64,000 bases of DNA from Flavobacteriales bacterium. Lineage in GTDB: Bacteria; Bacteroidota; Bacteroidia; Flavobacteriales; Flavobacteriaceae. The stretch covers positions 806,001-870,000 of the forward strand of contig JAFLBS010000001.1 of NCBI GenBank assembly GCA_017303755.1. The letters are read 5' to 3'. The position numbers and the translations under genes are program-made. Below, piece by piece: positions 52,545-61,272 of the stretch. The notes beneath the pieces were generated by a model. That model had not been told where the DNA came from. It searched no databases and saw only the letters and a list, made by a program, of their open reading frames with translations. Every line of letters starts with the position of its first letter. Position 1 is the first letter of the stretch.

Positions 52545-55500
52545 ATGAGTACAGAAATTAAAAACACGCTCTTTCGTTTTGTAACGATGCGAGCACCAGA
52601 GTTGTCTGATGAAAAACTAAAAGACAAACGATTTATTTACAGAAACGAAGCTAAAGAAGGTGATTACAGGCCTTTTGACCTCGCCGTTGCAACTAGAGAA
52701 AACCAAACCAAATGGAACGCAATTGCTCAGTGTGAATTCGAAGCCTATCAAAACGAAGATCAAGTTAAAGCTTTAAACGAAAAACTTCATGATTTGGCTG
52801 TTTGGATTGCAAGAAACAAACACTCTTTTACAACAGAAGAGTTGATTCTTAAAATTAAAGAGGTTGACATTGCTTTAGACGAAAATCAAGTAAACGAACT
52901 ATGGAATAATTTATTCTATCAAGTGGTTACCCAAAAATCATTTTACATCAAAGAAGCCATTATGCAAATCTTGGTCGCTAATCATGTGTTTGAAAATCAA
53001 GATTTGATCTCTAAAGAAATGGATTTAATCTCTAAAAAAAGCATTAAAAACCCAATCTTTGATACTGAACTAATCAAATACATTGTCAATGCAAAGGTTG
53101 TTTTGCCAAGAGAACTTTTCACAGAAGAGGATGTAAATTCTGCTTCAAACGATGCCAATTTACAACGAAAAGCAGAATCAGATGAAGTTGTTGAAAGTGC
53201 TCCATCAACAGAGATGCTAAGAGTTCAAAAAGTGTCTAATTCGCAACTACAAATTACGCAATTCAAAACTCTTAAAAAAGAGTTGGAAAAACTAGAAAAA
53301 AAATTCCGTAAAGACTATCAAGCTGCATTTGATGCTGCCGAAAAAGAGCATGAAGAAAGAATCAAACCTTTACTTGAAAAATACAATGAAGAAGTTCGAT
53401 CCCAAAAAGAAAGCTGGTGCTCTGTCAGAGATCCAAAAGTAACTTATGATTTGAATGATCCTTGTAATCAACTTCCTGTTGTTCCACAACCTGAATTACC
53501 AAAGTTTGAATTTGAATTCAAAAACGAGATGGATTTTGATGATTTGCAAAAAAATTTAAGTGAAGAATCATTCAATACTTTGTTGGATTTGTTGGAAATT
53601 GAAACGGTAGAAGAGAAAGATGCTTCTTTTCAAAGTAGATTAGTTCCATCTATTGATTCTGGAACTTTTAATGAAGGCGGTTATTCTTATTCTCAAACGT
53701 ATTCTCAAATCGAGAATTCAATAGAGCAAAACACTCAGGTAGTTATCAACAACACTCCTAATCAAGGATCATCTGTTGTAAGTTACAATGGAGTTATTAT
53801 TCCAGTTACAAATGCACCGACAGCAAAAGCTCCATTTTCATTTCAAGCATGCCCAAGTGTAATACAACCCAGAACAGTGGTGTTTTATTTAACGGTAGAA
53901 GTTCCAGACGCTACATGGGAGGCAATTAATAGCGGTTCTTATTGCACTGTAACCAATAATGGAGGTGACAATACAGGCGGTTTATTTGTTGAGTCAAGAA
54001 CAGGCAACACAATAACTCTTAGAGTTCAAAACACCGTATTTACAAGTGATCAAAATACCGTTTCAAAATTAGAAGGTGTGGTAGCATTTAGTAATGGTGT
54101 TAAAAAAAGTTTCCTTGTTCCCTCTTCACCTTCAAGCTCAATTGTAAAAAGTTGTTTTTCAGGAACTCTTTCTGGTGGAACTGATATTGATGAGACTAAT
54201 CCAACCGAATTAGTAGCAGGTTTTGTTCCTTCTGGTTTTGGAGTAAAACAATTAGGAATTGCCGACTACAAAAAGGTTGAGCAAACCACTCAAGGCTATA
54301 TCGAAGGTGATGTTGCTCATATCGAGAATGTAATGGCTCGTGAACGTAGAGAAAAATCTACTCGAAAATTAACTCGCTCTGAAATCACTGAGACCGAAAG
54401 TACTGATTCTGAAAGAGAACAAATTACGGATACCTCATCAACCAGTCGATTTGAACTTCAAAGTGAAGTTGCAAAAGTGCTGCAAGAAACTAAAGACAAA
54501 AACATTAGCGCACACGTAGACGGATCGTATGGACCAATTAGTTTTGGAGTTGCAGGAAGTTTAGCTACTCATTCTTCTAAAGAAGAAAGTAATAAACAAG
54601 CCATGACTCACGCTCAGGAAATTACGGCAAAAGCAACCGATCGAATTATTTCTAAGGTGCACAATGAACGTGTTGCCAAAATGATTGAAGAATTTGAAGA
54701 AAACAACCTTCATGAATTTGACAACAGAAAAGGTGATAAACACGTAGTAGGTGTATACCGTTGGGTAGACAAAGTGTTTAAAAATCAAATCTATAATTTC
54801 GGCAAACGTTTGATGTTTGAATTCATGATTCCAGAACCAGCTAAGTTACACTTGTTAGGTATGGCTGAAAATCAAGCTCAAAGTTCGAGTACAACCTTGG
54901 TTAAACCAGTAGATCCAAGAACCTATGCTGATGCTCCTAATGCAACTGTATTATTCAATTTAAAAGATTATTCAAAAATCAATGATACTACAGTTAAGTA
55001 TTGGTCTAGCAAATTCAATGTGGAGATTCCTGAAAAACAAGAAGACTACATCATTTGTGGAGAATCGTTCAGCGTATCACACGACGGAACCTCTATCGGA
55101 AGACACGAAGGAAATTCGGGTGCAGGAAAAATTGAACTTCCTGAAGGATATGTAACAACAGAAGGTTACATCAACTTTACAGCTGGGAAAGACAATGACA
55201 CTCAGATTTACTCTGGAATGTTAGTTTCATTAGGAAAAGTAAACAAGTATTTTTCAGGCAATAATGGTGGAGTTGAAAAAGACTTTACATTTCCATTAGC
55301 TGGTTACGTTGGTAAAGTACCTGTTTCTTATACTATGGCCAATTTCTTCCATGCAAACGTCAATGCATCGGTAAAATGTGAATTAACCGCTGAAGCAAAA
55401 GCAAGATGGCAAAAAGAAACATTCAAAGCAATTATTGAAGCTTATGAAGACGCGTTAAAAGATTACAACACAAAATTAGCCGAGGAAAATGCCAAAGGAG

Positions 55501-56474
55501 TAAAAATCAAAGGCGAAAACCCAGGTTTCTATCGTCAAATTGAGAACATGATTTTACGTAAAAATTGTATTTCTTACATCATTGATCAAAATCAAACCGC
55601 ACAAAGAACGTATGGTAAATCGATGAGCAATGGCCAAACCACTTTTGGCAACTATGAAGTGCAATTGGGAGCTGAATTAGACGATTACGCAGCATTCGCA
55701 AAATTCATTGAACAAGCTTTCGAATGGGAAATCATGTCGTACAACTTCTATCCATACTATTGGGGAGACAGACAAGACTGGTCACAATTGTACCAATACG
55801 ACAACAACGATCCATTATTCAGACACTTCATGCAAGCGGGAATGGCACGAGTAATCGTTACTGTTCGTCCCGGATTTGAAGAAGCGGTTCGCTACTACAT
55901 GCAAACAGGACAAATCTGGAATGGTGGTGAAGTTCCGGTTATTGATGATGAATTATTCTTATCTATCGTAGACGAATTACGTCAACCAGAAGGGAAAAAA
56001 GAAGGAAAAGCTTGGCCAACACGCCTACCAACTTCTTTGACCATTTTACAAGCACAAACCATTGGCTTAAATGTTACCAAAGCATTGCCTTTTGATGAAG
56101 ATTTGAGTGATTTCGAAAACACCGAAGATGTTCCTCATTCCAATGCATTAGACATTACCAACGCAGAAATTGGTGGTGGTTTGAACCTGACTTCAGCAAA
56201 ATTAGTTGGACGAATTGAAGGAAATGAAAGTATTGAAGCTAAAATCGTGTTGAAAAACGTTGATGGTTCTTTGCGAAACCTTGATTACTGCGATGAAAGT
56301 GGTAGTTGGGAGATCAGCGGAATTCCAGCCGGAAAATACGAATTGCTTTTAGATGCTGAAGACGATTTCCCGACTGACGATTTTGAAGTTCTTGAAGGCT
56401 CTAAAGCACTTACTGTCGAATTAGAAAACGACCAAACTCTGGAAGTGAATCTAAAACTGCAAAAAATAATTTAA
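52545..56474 (+). CDS. Large protein of unknown function, first gene of the repressor-controlled operon
   Basis: 1309 residues, no signal peptide or membrane helix, and no family I recognise. Visible parts: helical N-terminus (1-200); coiled coil (about 230-285); beta-rich region (about 390-580); Ser/Thr/Glu-rich linker (about 605-640, SEITETESTDSERE); Gly/Ser patch with helices (about 655-720); a conserved-looking YRWVDKVFKNQIYNFGKRLMFEFMIPEPA block (about 738-770); and a C-terminal beta-sandwich of carboxypeptidase-regulatory type (about 1220-1309, GRIEGNESIEAKIVLKNVDG, GIPAGKYELLLDAED). It is followed by a wall hydrolase gene after an intervening terminator. It could be a structural or carrier part of a toxin-delivery particle; that is inference from context only. 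Confidence 0.8.
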   Translation: MSTEIKNTLFRFVTMRAPELSDEKLKDKRFIYRNEAKEGDYRPFDLAVATRENQTKWNAIAQCEFEAYQNEDQVKALNEKLHDLAVWIARNKHSFTTEELILKIKEVDIALDENQVNELWNNLFYQVVTQKSFYIKEAIMQILVANHVFENQDLISKEMDLISKKSIKNPIFDTELIKYIVNAKVVLPRELFTEEDVNSASNDANLQRKAESDEVVESAPSTEMLRVQKVSNSQLQITQFKTLKKELEKLEKKFRKDYQAAFDAAEKEHEERIKPLLEKYNEEVRSQKESWCSVRDPKVTYDLNDPCNQLPVVPQPELPKFEFEFKNEMDFDDLQKNLSEESFNTLLDLLEIETVEEKDASFQSRLVPSIDSGTFNEGGYSYSQTYSQIENSIEQNTQVVINNTPNQGSSVVSYNGVIIPVTNAPTAKAPFSFQACPSVIQPRTVVFYLTVEVPDATWEAINSGSYCTVTNNGGDNTGGLFVESRTGNTITLRVQNTVFTSDQNTVSKLEGVVAFSNGVKKSFLVPSSPSSSIVKSCFSGTLSGGTDIDETNPTELVAGFVPSGFGVKQLGIADYKKVEQTTQGYIEGDVAHIENVMARERREKSTRKLTRSEITETESTDSEREQITDTSSTSRFELQSEVAKVLQETKDKNISAHVDGSYGPISFGVAGSLATHSSKEESNKQAMTHAQEITAKATDRIISKVHNERVAKMIEEFEENNLHEFDNRKGDKHVVGVYRWVDKVFKNQIYNFGKRLMFEFMIPEPAKLHLLGMAENQAQSSSTTLVKPVDPRTYADAPNATVLFNLKDYSKINDTTVKYWSSKFNVEIPEKQEDYIICGESFSVSHDGTSIGRHEGNSGAGKIELPEGYVTTEGYINFTAGKDNDTQIYSGMLVSLGKVNKYFSGNNGGVEKDFTFPLAGYVGKVPVSYTMANFFHANVNASVKCELTAEAKARWQKETFKAIIEAYEDALKDYNTKLAEENAKGVKIKGENPGFYRQIENMILRKNCISYIIDQNQTAQRTYGKSMSNGQTTFGNYEVQLGAELDDYAAFAKFIEQAFEWEIMSYNFYPYYWGDRQDWSQLYQYDNNDPLFRHFMQAGMARVIVTVRPGFEEAVRYYMQTGQIWNGGEVPVIDDELFLSIVDELRQPEGKKEGKAWPTRLPTSLTILQAQTIGLNVTKALPFDEDLSDFENTEDVPHSNALDITNAEIGGGLNLTSAKLVGRIEGNESIEAKIVLKNVDGSLRNLDYCDESGSWEISGIPAGKYELLLDAEDDFPTDDFEVLEGSKALTVELENDQTLEVNLKLQKII

Positions 56475-56486
56475 TCCTTTAACCTC

Positions 56487-56510
56487 AACCCCCGAAAATT
56501 TTCGGGGGTT
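56487..56510 (+). terminator. Strong terminator between the large protein and the wall hydrolase
   Basis: AACCCCCGAAAA and its exact complement make a 12-bp palindrome followed by TTTT. It ends 15 bp before the hydrolase ATG and no promoter box lies between, so hydrolase expression must rely on read-through. Confidence 0.75.
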
Positions 56511-56525
56511 TTAAAAACACAAAAG

Positions 56526-58559
56526 ATGGGAAATAAAACAAAAATAAACACCATTCTGGTCCGAAAAATCCCTGCTTCAAAAGTTGAAAATAACAAGGAT
56601 TATGAAGTGGGTATTTGCATAAGTGGCTATGACAAGACAAAGCACGCGTTAATTGCAAAAGTCGGCAACAGAGTCCACGACGGTTTAGACGAAAACAATT
56701 CGGTAAAAGTAAATCTGACTTACAATGAGGCGTTTGCCAGTGATAATACTTACAACACATGGATTTATCTTACCGTGATTGTCCAAGTGTACGATATTGA
56801 AAATGATCAGATCATCGAAACCAAAAAACAGGAATATTATCTGGATGAAAAAACCAAACAATTTGTTCCGTTTTTTCCCAATCCGATTACTGCGGTAGAC
56901 GGCAGTATTCAAGGCTATTGGCATAAAAACAAATTAGTAGCACAAGTAGAAGGTCCTTACTCTGATCCCGATTGCAAAACCTTTGAAAGCGAAGTTAAAA
57001 TTGGCACACGCTATTATTTTAGGGCAACACCTAAACAAAAATTACACCAATCAGAATTGTTAGCCATGAAATGGAGTTACCGTTACGATGATGAAGAAAT
57101 TACTCCATTTAATTATGCAATAGAATCAGCTAAAGGCAATGTCAACATAATGAATTGTGTTTTTCACAAACAACCAAAAGAAATAAAAGTATATGCGTTT
57201 TATAAAAGCCCAAGTGATAAAGTCTGTGTATTACTTGATGTATTTGGTGCCGAGGTTGATAATGAAGAAAAAAGAACTGAAGAAGAACCGTTAGCTGAGA
57301 ATGGAGCATCAACCGGAATTTGTATTGAGGAGGCAAGAGTAAGAGCTTTCATGAGGATGTTAAGAGTTGGTGAAGCCACGGGAGAATTAATTAAAAGTTT
57401 TGATAAAAAGACAAAAAAAGTTGTTTATAAAAAACAAGATCCTGAAAAAGGGTATAAAATTGCTTTTGGCGGAAATATAATTACTGACTTGAGTACACAT
57501 CCACAAAAAAATTATGATGGATCAACCGCGGCTGGAGCTTATCAAATCATGAGGTATACTTGGTGGTGGCTTAATGGTCAAAAGCTAACAGAAAAAAACA
57601 AAAAAGCTGGAATCTATGAGAAAGATCATGATTATGTGAAAAAATATAATATCCCAGATTATTCGCCTGCTTCTCAAGATAAATTATGTGTTATAATACT
57701 CAAACATAAGCAAACTGGTTTGTTGAAATTAATTGCTGAGAACAAAATAGAAAAAGCAATTCGCGGTAAGGGAAGCAGAGAATGGGCAAGTTTACCACAC
57801 AAAGGCGATAATAGTCGTTACGATTTTAATGGAAAACCTCAGCCTGCAACACCAATGAAAGTTTGTATGGAACACTACGAACAATTCCTTAAAGAAGAAT
57901 TAGAAGGTAAAAGTTATCTACATCTGGAAAAAGGATTCTTGAAAGAATTTGGGATTAATTGTAGCGAAGAAAAAAATTATGTTGAAAAACCAAAAGATGA
58001 AATAAACAACACAGAAAATGCCAACAATCAAAAAAATATTGATTTAAGGGATAAAATGACTTTTTCTGCCCAAAAAAATAGTACTGACTGTAATCTCACT
58101 TGCAGAAGTATAATGAATTCAATTGGAGTGGTGCCTGAAAACCCGTCAGGGAAATTGAGAGAATCATATTACCAAACAGCATTAGAAACTAAAGATCGTA
58201 AAAGCATTGTTTACAATGATAAAAAGTTTAAAGAAGGTATAAAATATATCGATAAATCATTAGAGTCTGGATATCCTGTTATGGTTGGAGTTCATCATAC
58301 TAACAAATACAATTATAACGAAGCTAGTGTTCCTACTTCTGATCACTATGTTATAATTGTTGGAAGATATTTTGAAGGGGAAACTGTAAAATATAAATTT
58401 TGGGATGTAGCAACACGAACTGGAGCAAGCGGCGATTTTTCTTTTACTTTGTATAATGATAAGCTATTTTCAAACAATGTATGGAAAAAAGGAAGAACTT
58501 ACACAGTAACACAAATAAGAAGAAACAATAAGAAAGGAAAATTAATTACTTTCGATTAG
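56526..58559 (+). CDS. Bifunctional cell-wall hydrolase: lambda-type muramidase plus papain/C39-like peptidase
   Basis: 677 residues without signal peptide. N-terminal beta-rich region of unknown type (about 1-250). Phage-lambda-endolysin-like muramidase domain (about 268-455): candidate catalytic Glu283 in MLRVGEATGEL, FGGNIITDLSTHP, DGSTAAGAYQIMRYTWWW and a REWASLPHKG motif typical of that family. C-terminal cysteine-peptidase-like domain (about 511-677): Cys522/Cys526 in TDCNLTC, His607 in SDHYVIIVG, Asp627 in FWDVATRTG. It should cut both glycan and peptide parts of peptidoglycan, or peptides. The modular build and the secreted protein encoded after it suggest an antibacterial effector. 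Confidence 0.82.
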   Translation: MGNKTKINTILVRKIPASKVENNKDYEVGICISGYDKTKHALIAKVGNRVHDGLDENNSVKVNLTYNEAFASDNTYNTWIYLTVIVQVYDIENDQIIETKKQEYYLDEKTKQFVPFFPNPITAVDGSIQGYWHKNKLVAQVEGPYSDPDCKTFESEVKIGTRYYFRATPKQKLHQSELLAMKWSYRYDDEEITPFNYAIESAKGNVNIMNCVFHKQPKEIKVYAFYKSPSDKVCVLLDVFGAEVDNEEKRTEEEPLAENGASTGICIEEARVRAFMRMLRVGEATGELIKSFDKKTKKVVYKKQDPEKGYKIAFGGNIITDLSTHPQKNYDGSTAAGAYQIMRYTWWWLNGQKLTEKNKKAGIYEKDHDYVKKYNIPDYSPASQDKLCVIILKHKQTGLLKLIAENKIEKAIRGKGSREWASLPHKGDNSRYDFNGKPQPATPMKVCMEHYEQFLKEELEGKSYLHLEKGFLKEFGINCSEEKNYVEKPKDEINNTENANNQKNIDLRDKMTFSAQKNSTDCNLTCRSIMNSIGVVPENPSGKLRESYYQTALETKDRKSIVYNDKKFKEGIKYIDKSLESGYPVMVGVHHTNKYNYNEASVPTSDHYVIIVGRYFEGETVKYKFWDVATRTGASGDFSFTLYNDKLFSNNVWKKGRTYTVTQIRRNNKKGKLITFD

Positions 58560-58565
58560 TTTAAG

Positions 58566-58596
58566 ATAAAAGTAGCATGAAAATTGCTACTTTTAT
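58566..58596 (+). terminator. Terminator between the hydrolase and the putative immunity gene
   Basis: ATAAAAGTAGC and GCTACTTTTAT form a perfect 11-bp stem with a 9-base loop and T5 shortly after. It ends 24 bp before the next ATG. Confidence 0.75.
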
Positions 58597-58620
58597 TTTT
58601 TATTTTAAAATCTACAAAAA

Positions 58621-59424
58621 ATGAGATTAAAAAACATTACTATACTTATTTTATTATGTAATACTGCATTTGCCCAAACCAATAAAAACCAAATTGAGAA
58701 CAAGGTTTTTTTAGGGTTGGAACTTAACAAAGACGGAACTTATTCATTTAATAGCTGTGAAAAAGAACACCCTGTTTTAAAATTTGAAAACAATACTTTT
58801 TATTATTACTATCCTATAGAAGGAACTCATTATAACATAACAGAACTAAAAAAAAACAATAACGAAAGTTTTGAAATAACGACTAATAGTTATTATTTTT
58901 TAAAAGGTGAACAACCTATTGAAGAACAAGATAAGTGGTTTTTAATTAAAAAAGATAATTCCTTTTGGGAATTTAAAAGAAAATCTACAGATGAAAAGTT
59001 AATTTTTATTGATAGCTTAGATTTAAAAAACTCCAAAATCAAATACAAAAAGTGTAAAGAAACTAACAATAATATTGTCGCAAAATGGCATGGTAGTTTT
59101 AATAAAAGCATTTCTCGAAATAAGAGAAGTAAAGATTCAAGAGATACTGAAACCATAAATTTGGTAGTAAAAAGGGATTCGGTTACTTTAAATGTTGATC
59201 GATACATGGGATCATATTCATTATCATTAAATGCATATGAAAAAAAAGGGAGATTGTATTTAACTTTTGATAGTGTTTTAGATGATGAAGAATCTGTGTT
59301 TACAGGTGATAAAGAAAATTTTGGTTATATAATCATTGAAAACGGTAGGTATTTCTGGTACTGCCCATATATCAACAAACATTATAATTTGACTGAAGTA
59401 AGATTCGCAATCAAAAAGGAATAA
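58621..59424 (+). CDS. Exported protein, candidate immunity protein for the wall hydrolase
   Basis: 267 residues: a short clear signal peptide (MRLKNITILILLCNTAFAQ, 19 residues), then two similar beta-rich halves (FLGLELNKDGTYSFNSCEKE...FYYYYPIEGTHYNITEL and the end GYIIIENGRYFWYCPYINKHYNLTEV), suggesting an internal duplication. No family recognised. A periplasmic protein directly after a peptidoglycan-hydrolase gene is the classic arrangement for an effector-immunity pair, since such toxins must be neutralised in the periplasm. This role is inferred from position and export only. Confidence 0.6.
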   Translation: MRLKNITILILLCNTAFAQTNKNQIENKVFLGLELNKDGTYSFNSCEKEHPVLKFENNTFYYYYPIEGTHYNITELKKNNNESFEITTNSYYFLKGEQPIEEQDKWFLIKKDNSFWEFKRKSTDEKLIFIDSLDLKNSKIKYKKCKETNNNIVAKWHGSFNKSISRNKRSKDSRDTETINLVVKRDSVTLNVDRYMGSYSLSLNAYEKKGRLYLTFDSVLDDEESVFTGDKENFGYIIIENGRYFWYCPYINKHYNLTEVRFAIKKE

Positions 59425-59493
59425 CAATTTTTAATTAAAAAAACCAGTTCTTAGCTCCGTTAGCGAGAATTTGTAATCTGTGCAAAAAACATC

Positions 59494-59521
59494 AAAACCA
59501 TAACACAAACGTTATGGTTTT
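59494..59521 (+). terminator. Terminator closing the first repressor-controlled operon
   Basis: AAAACCATAAC and GTTATGGTTTT form a perfect 11-bp stem with a 6-base loop, followed by TT. Confidence 0.85.
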
Positions 59522-59534
59522 TTCATTCAATAAA

Positions 59535-59587
59535 AAGAAAATAATCTTCGTTTTGTTTTGAAATAAAAGATTATTTTCTTATATTTG
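59535..59587 (+). promoter_or_regulatory. Promoter of the peptidase/patatin operon with two exact operators
   Basis: TTTG (59557-59560), 19 bp, TATATTTG (59580-59587). AAGAAAATAATCTT occurs exactly at 59535-59548 and, inverted, at 59567-59580 inside the spacer. The gap between copies is 18 bp, against 17 bp in the promoter at 52.4 kb. Confidence 0.8.
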
Positions 59588-59610
59588 TTCATAATTAAAC
59601 GAATTAAATC

Positions 59611-60087
59611 ATGGACAAATTTACCTCAGATCGAATCCAAAAACTACATCCTGTCGTGAGAGCAGAAATGCTCAAAATAGTGGCCGAATGTGACCTCGCA
59701 CTTACCGGAAAAGCCAAAGTCAGAATCACTCAAGGCCTGCGAACTTTCAAAGAACAAGACGATTTGTATGCCATTGGGCGAACCAAACCTGGCAAAAAAG
59801 TCACCAATGCCAAAGGCGGACAATCCGTTCATAATTATGGTTTTGCAGTCGATATTTGCCTGGTCATCGATGGAAAAACTGCTTCATGGGATACCGTAAA
59901 AGATTGGGACAACGACCAAATTGCCGATTGGTACGAATGTGTGAAAATTTTCGCCAAATACGGTTGGGATTGGGGTGGAAACTGGAAGAAATTCAAAGAT
60001 CTTCCGCACTTTGACAAACGCGGTTTCAACGATTGGAAAAAATTATCCAAACTGCAACGCGATAAATACGGATATGTCATTCTCTAA
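59611..60087 (+). CDS. M15-family peptidase, endolysin-like
   Basis: 158 residues with the M15 zinc motifs: SVHNYGFAVD (His74, Asp81) and LPHFD (His133), plus the conserved RITQGLRTFKEQDDLYAIGRT. It resembles phage L-alanyl-D-glutamate endopeptidases (endolysins) and VanY-like D,D-carboxypeptidases. It has no signal peptide, so it needs a route across the membrane, as phage endolysins do. Its promoter carries two exact repressor operators, and the patatin gene starts 11 bp after it. Confidence 0.88.
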   Translation: MDKFTSDRIQKLHPVVRAEMLKIVAECDLALTGKAKVRITQGLRTFKEQDDLYAIGRTKPGKKVTNAKGGQSVHNYGFAVDICLVIDGKTASWDTVKDWDNDQIADWYECVKIFAKYGWDWGGNWKKFKDLPHFDKRGFNDWKKLSKLQRDKYGYVIL

Positions 60088-60098
60088 AAACTAATGCT

Positions 60099-61136
60099 AT
60101 GAACAAAAAAATTAGAATTCTCAGTTTGGATGGCGGTGGAATTCGCGGAATCATCACTTGCGTCATCCTCAAATACATCGAAGAGCAACTCCAGCGCACC
60201 GATCATCCCAACGCTAAAATTGGCGACTATTTTGATCTCATCGCTGGCAGTAGCGCTGGCGGATTATTGGCCGCAATTTTACTTTTCCCTGACAACTCTA
60301 AAAGTGCCAAGTTTTCAGTTCAAGAAGCACTCGATTTGTATGCCAAAAAAGGCGAAAACATTTTCAGCGTTTCGTTTTGGGAACACCTCATCAATCCGTT
60401 TGGGTTGTTCAATGAAAAAATCTCTCAAAAAAACCTCGAGAAACAATTGACCGAAGTTTTTGGCGATTTGCAACTGAAAGATTTCGTGAAACCGTGTTTA
60501 ATTACTTCTTACGACATCAGCGAACGAAGAGCCAAACTGTTTGCGAGTCATGAAGCGAGCGCTTCACTTGAAAATTTCTACGTACGCGATGTTTGTCGAG
60601 CGACTTCTGCAGCGCCCACGTATTTTGAACCCGCGCGAATCAAATCGCTTTACGGTCAAGCATTTACTTTGGTTGATGGCGGAGTATATGCCAACAATCC
60701 TGCGATGTGCGCCTACGCCGAAGCACGTAAAATTGCCTTTTCTAAAGTGCTCAACGACGAAGATAAAATTGATCATCCATCGGTAAAAGACATGGTTATG
60801 GTTTCCGTCGGAACCGGAACCGTGTTGAAACCGTATCATTTTAAAGATTTTGTGAATGCTGGACGAATCAAGTGGATTTCGCCATTAATCGATATTTTAC
60901 TTTCATCGAATGCCGAAACTGTGGATTACAATTTGAAGAAAATGTTTGAAACACTCGGACCGAGAAATCGACTGAATTACCATCGTTTGATGCCGTCGTT
61001 AAAAAACGCTTCGCCCGATATGGACGACACTTCCAAAGACAACATTTACGAACTCATTCAAGCCGGACTTTCATTTGTAGAACAAAACCGCGACGAGCTG
61101 AACGCCATCGCCAAAAAACTCATCAAAAATAAATAA
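60099..61136 (+). CDS. Patatin-like phospholipase
   Basis: 345 residues with the full patatin set: glycine-rich oxyanion loop DGGGIRG (11-17), nucleophile Ser52 in GSSAG, and catalytic Asp193 in VDGGVYANNP. It hydrolyses membrane lipid acyl chains. There is no signal peptide. Cotranscribed with the M15 peptidase, it could attack the membrane while the peptidase attacks the wall, a lysis-like pairing. Patatin proteins also act as anti-phage effectors, but no cyclase gene is nearby. Confidence 0.9.
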   Translation: MNKKIRILSLDGGGIRGIITCVILKYIEEQLQRTDHPNAKIGDYFDLIAGSSAGGLLAAILLFPDNSKSAKFSVQEALDLYAKKGENIFSVSFWEHLINPFGLFNEKISQKNLEKQLTEVFGDLQLKDFVKPCLITSYDISERRAKLFASHEASASLENFYVRDVCRATSAAPTYFEPARIKSLYGQAFTLVDGGVYANNPAMCAYAEARKIAFSKVLNDEDKIDHPSVKDMVMVSVGTGTVLKPYHFKDFVNAGRIKWISPLIDILLSSNAETVDYNLKKMFETLGPRNRLNYHRLMPSLKNASPDMDDTSKDNIYELIQAGLSFVEQNRDELNAIAKKLIKNK

Positions 61137-61240
61137 GACACTAAAGTAGCGATGATCAAAATCTGACAATAAAATAAAATCTGTGAATCTGTGGTAAAAT
61201 TTTCAAGAACTTAAGTTTGAAACTCATTAAGAACAAATAA

Positions 61241-61269
61241 AAAACGCCAAACTTAACATTTGGCGTTTT
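61241..61269. terminator. Bidirectional terminator after the patatin gene
   Basis: AAAACGCCAAA and TTTGGCGTTTT form a perfect 11-bp stem with a 7-base loop, between convergent genes. Confidence 0.85.
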
Positions 61270-61272
61270 CAA

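Noticed and set aside
51466-61136. Ordinary prophage
   Set aside because: Repressor and lysis-type enzymes are present, but there is no integrase, terminase, capsid, portal, tail or attachment-site pair in the window.
60099-61136. Patatin as a CBASS-type anti-phage effector
   Set aside because: No cyclase or ancillary defence genes adjoin it; it is cotranscribed with a peptidoglycan peptidase under the S24 repressor operators.
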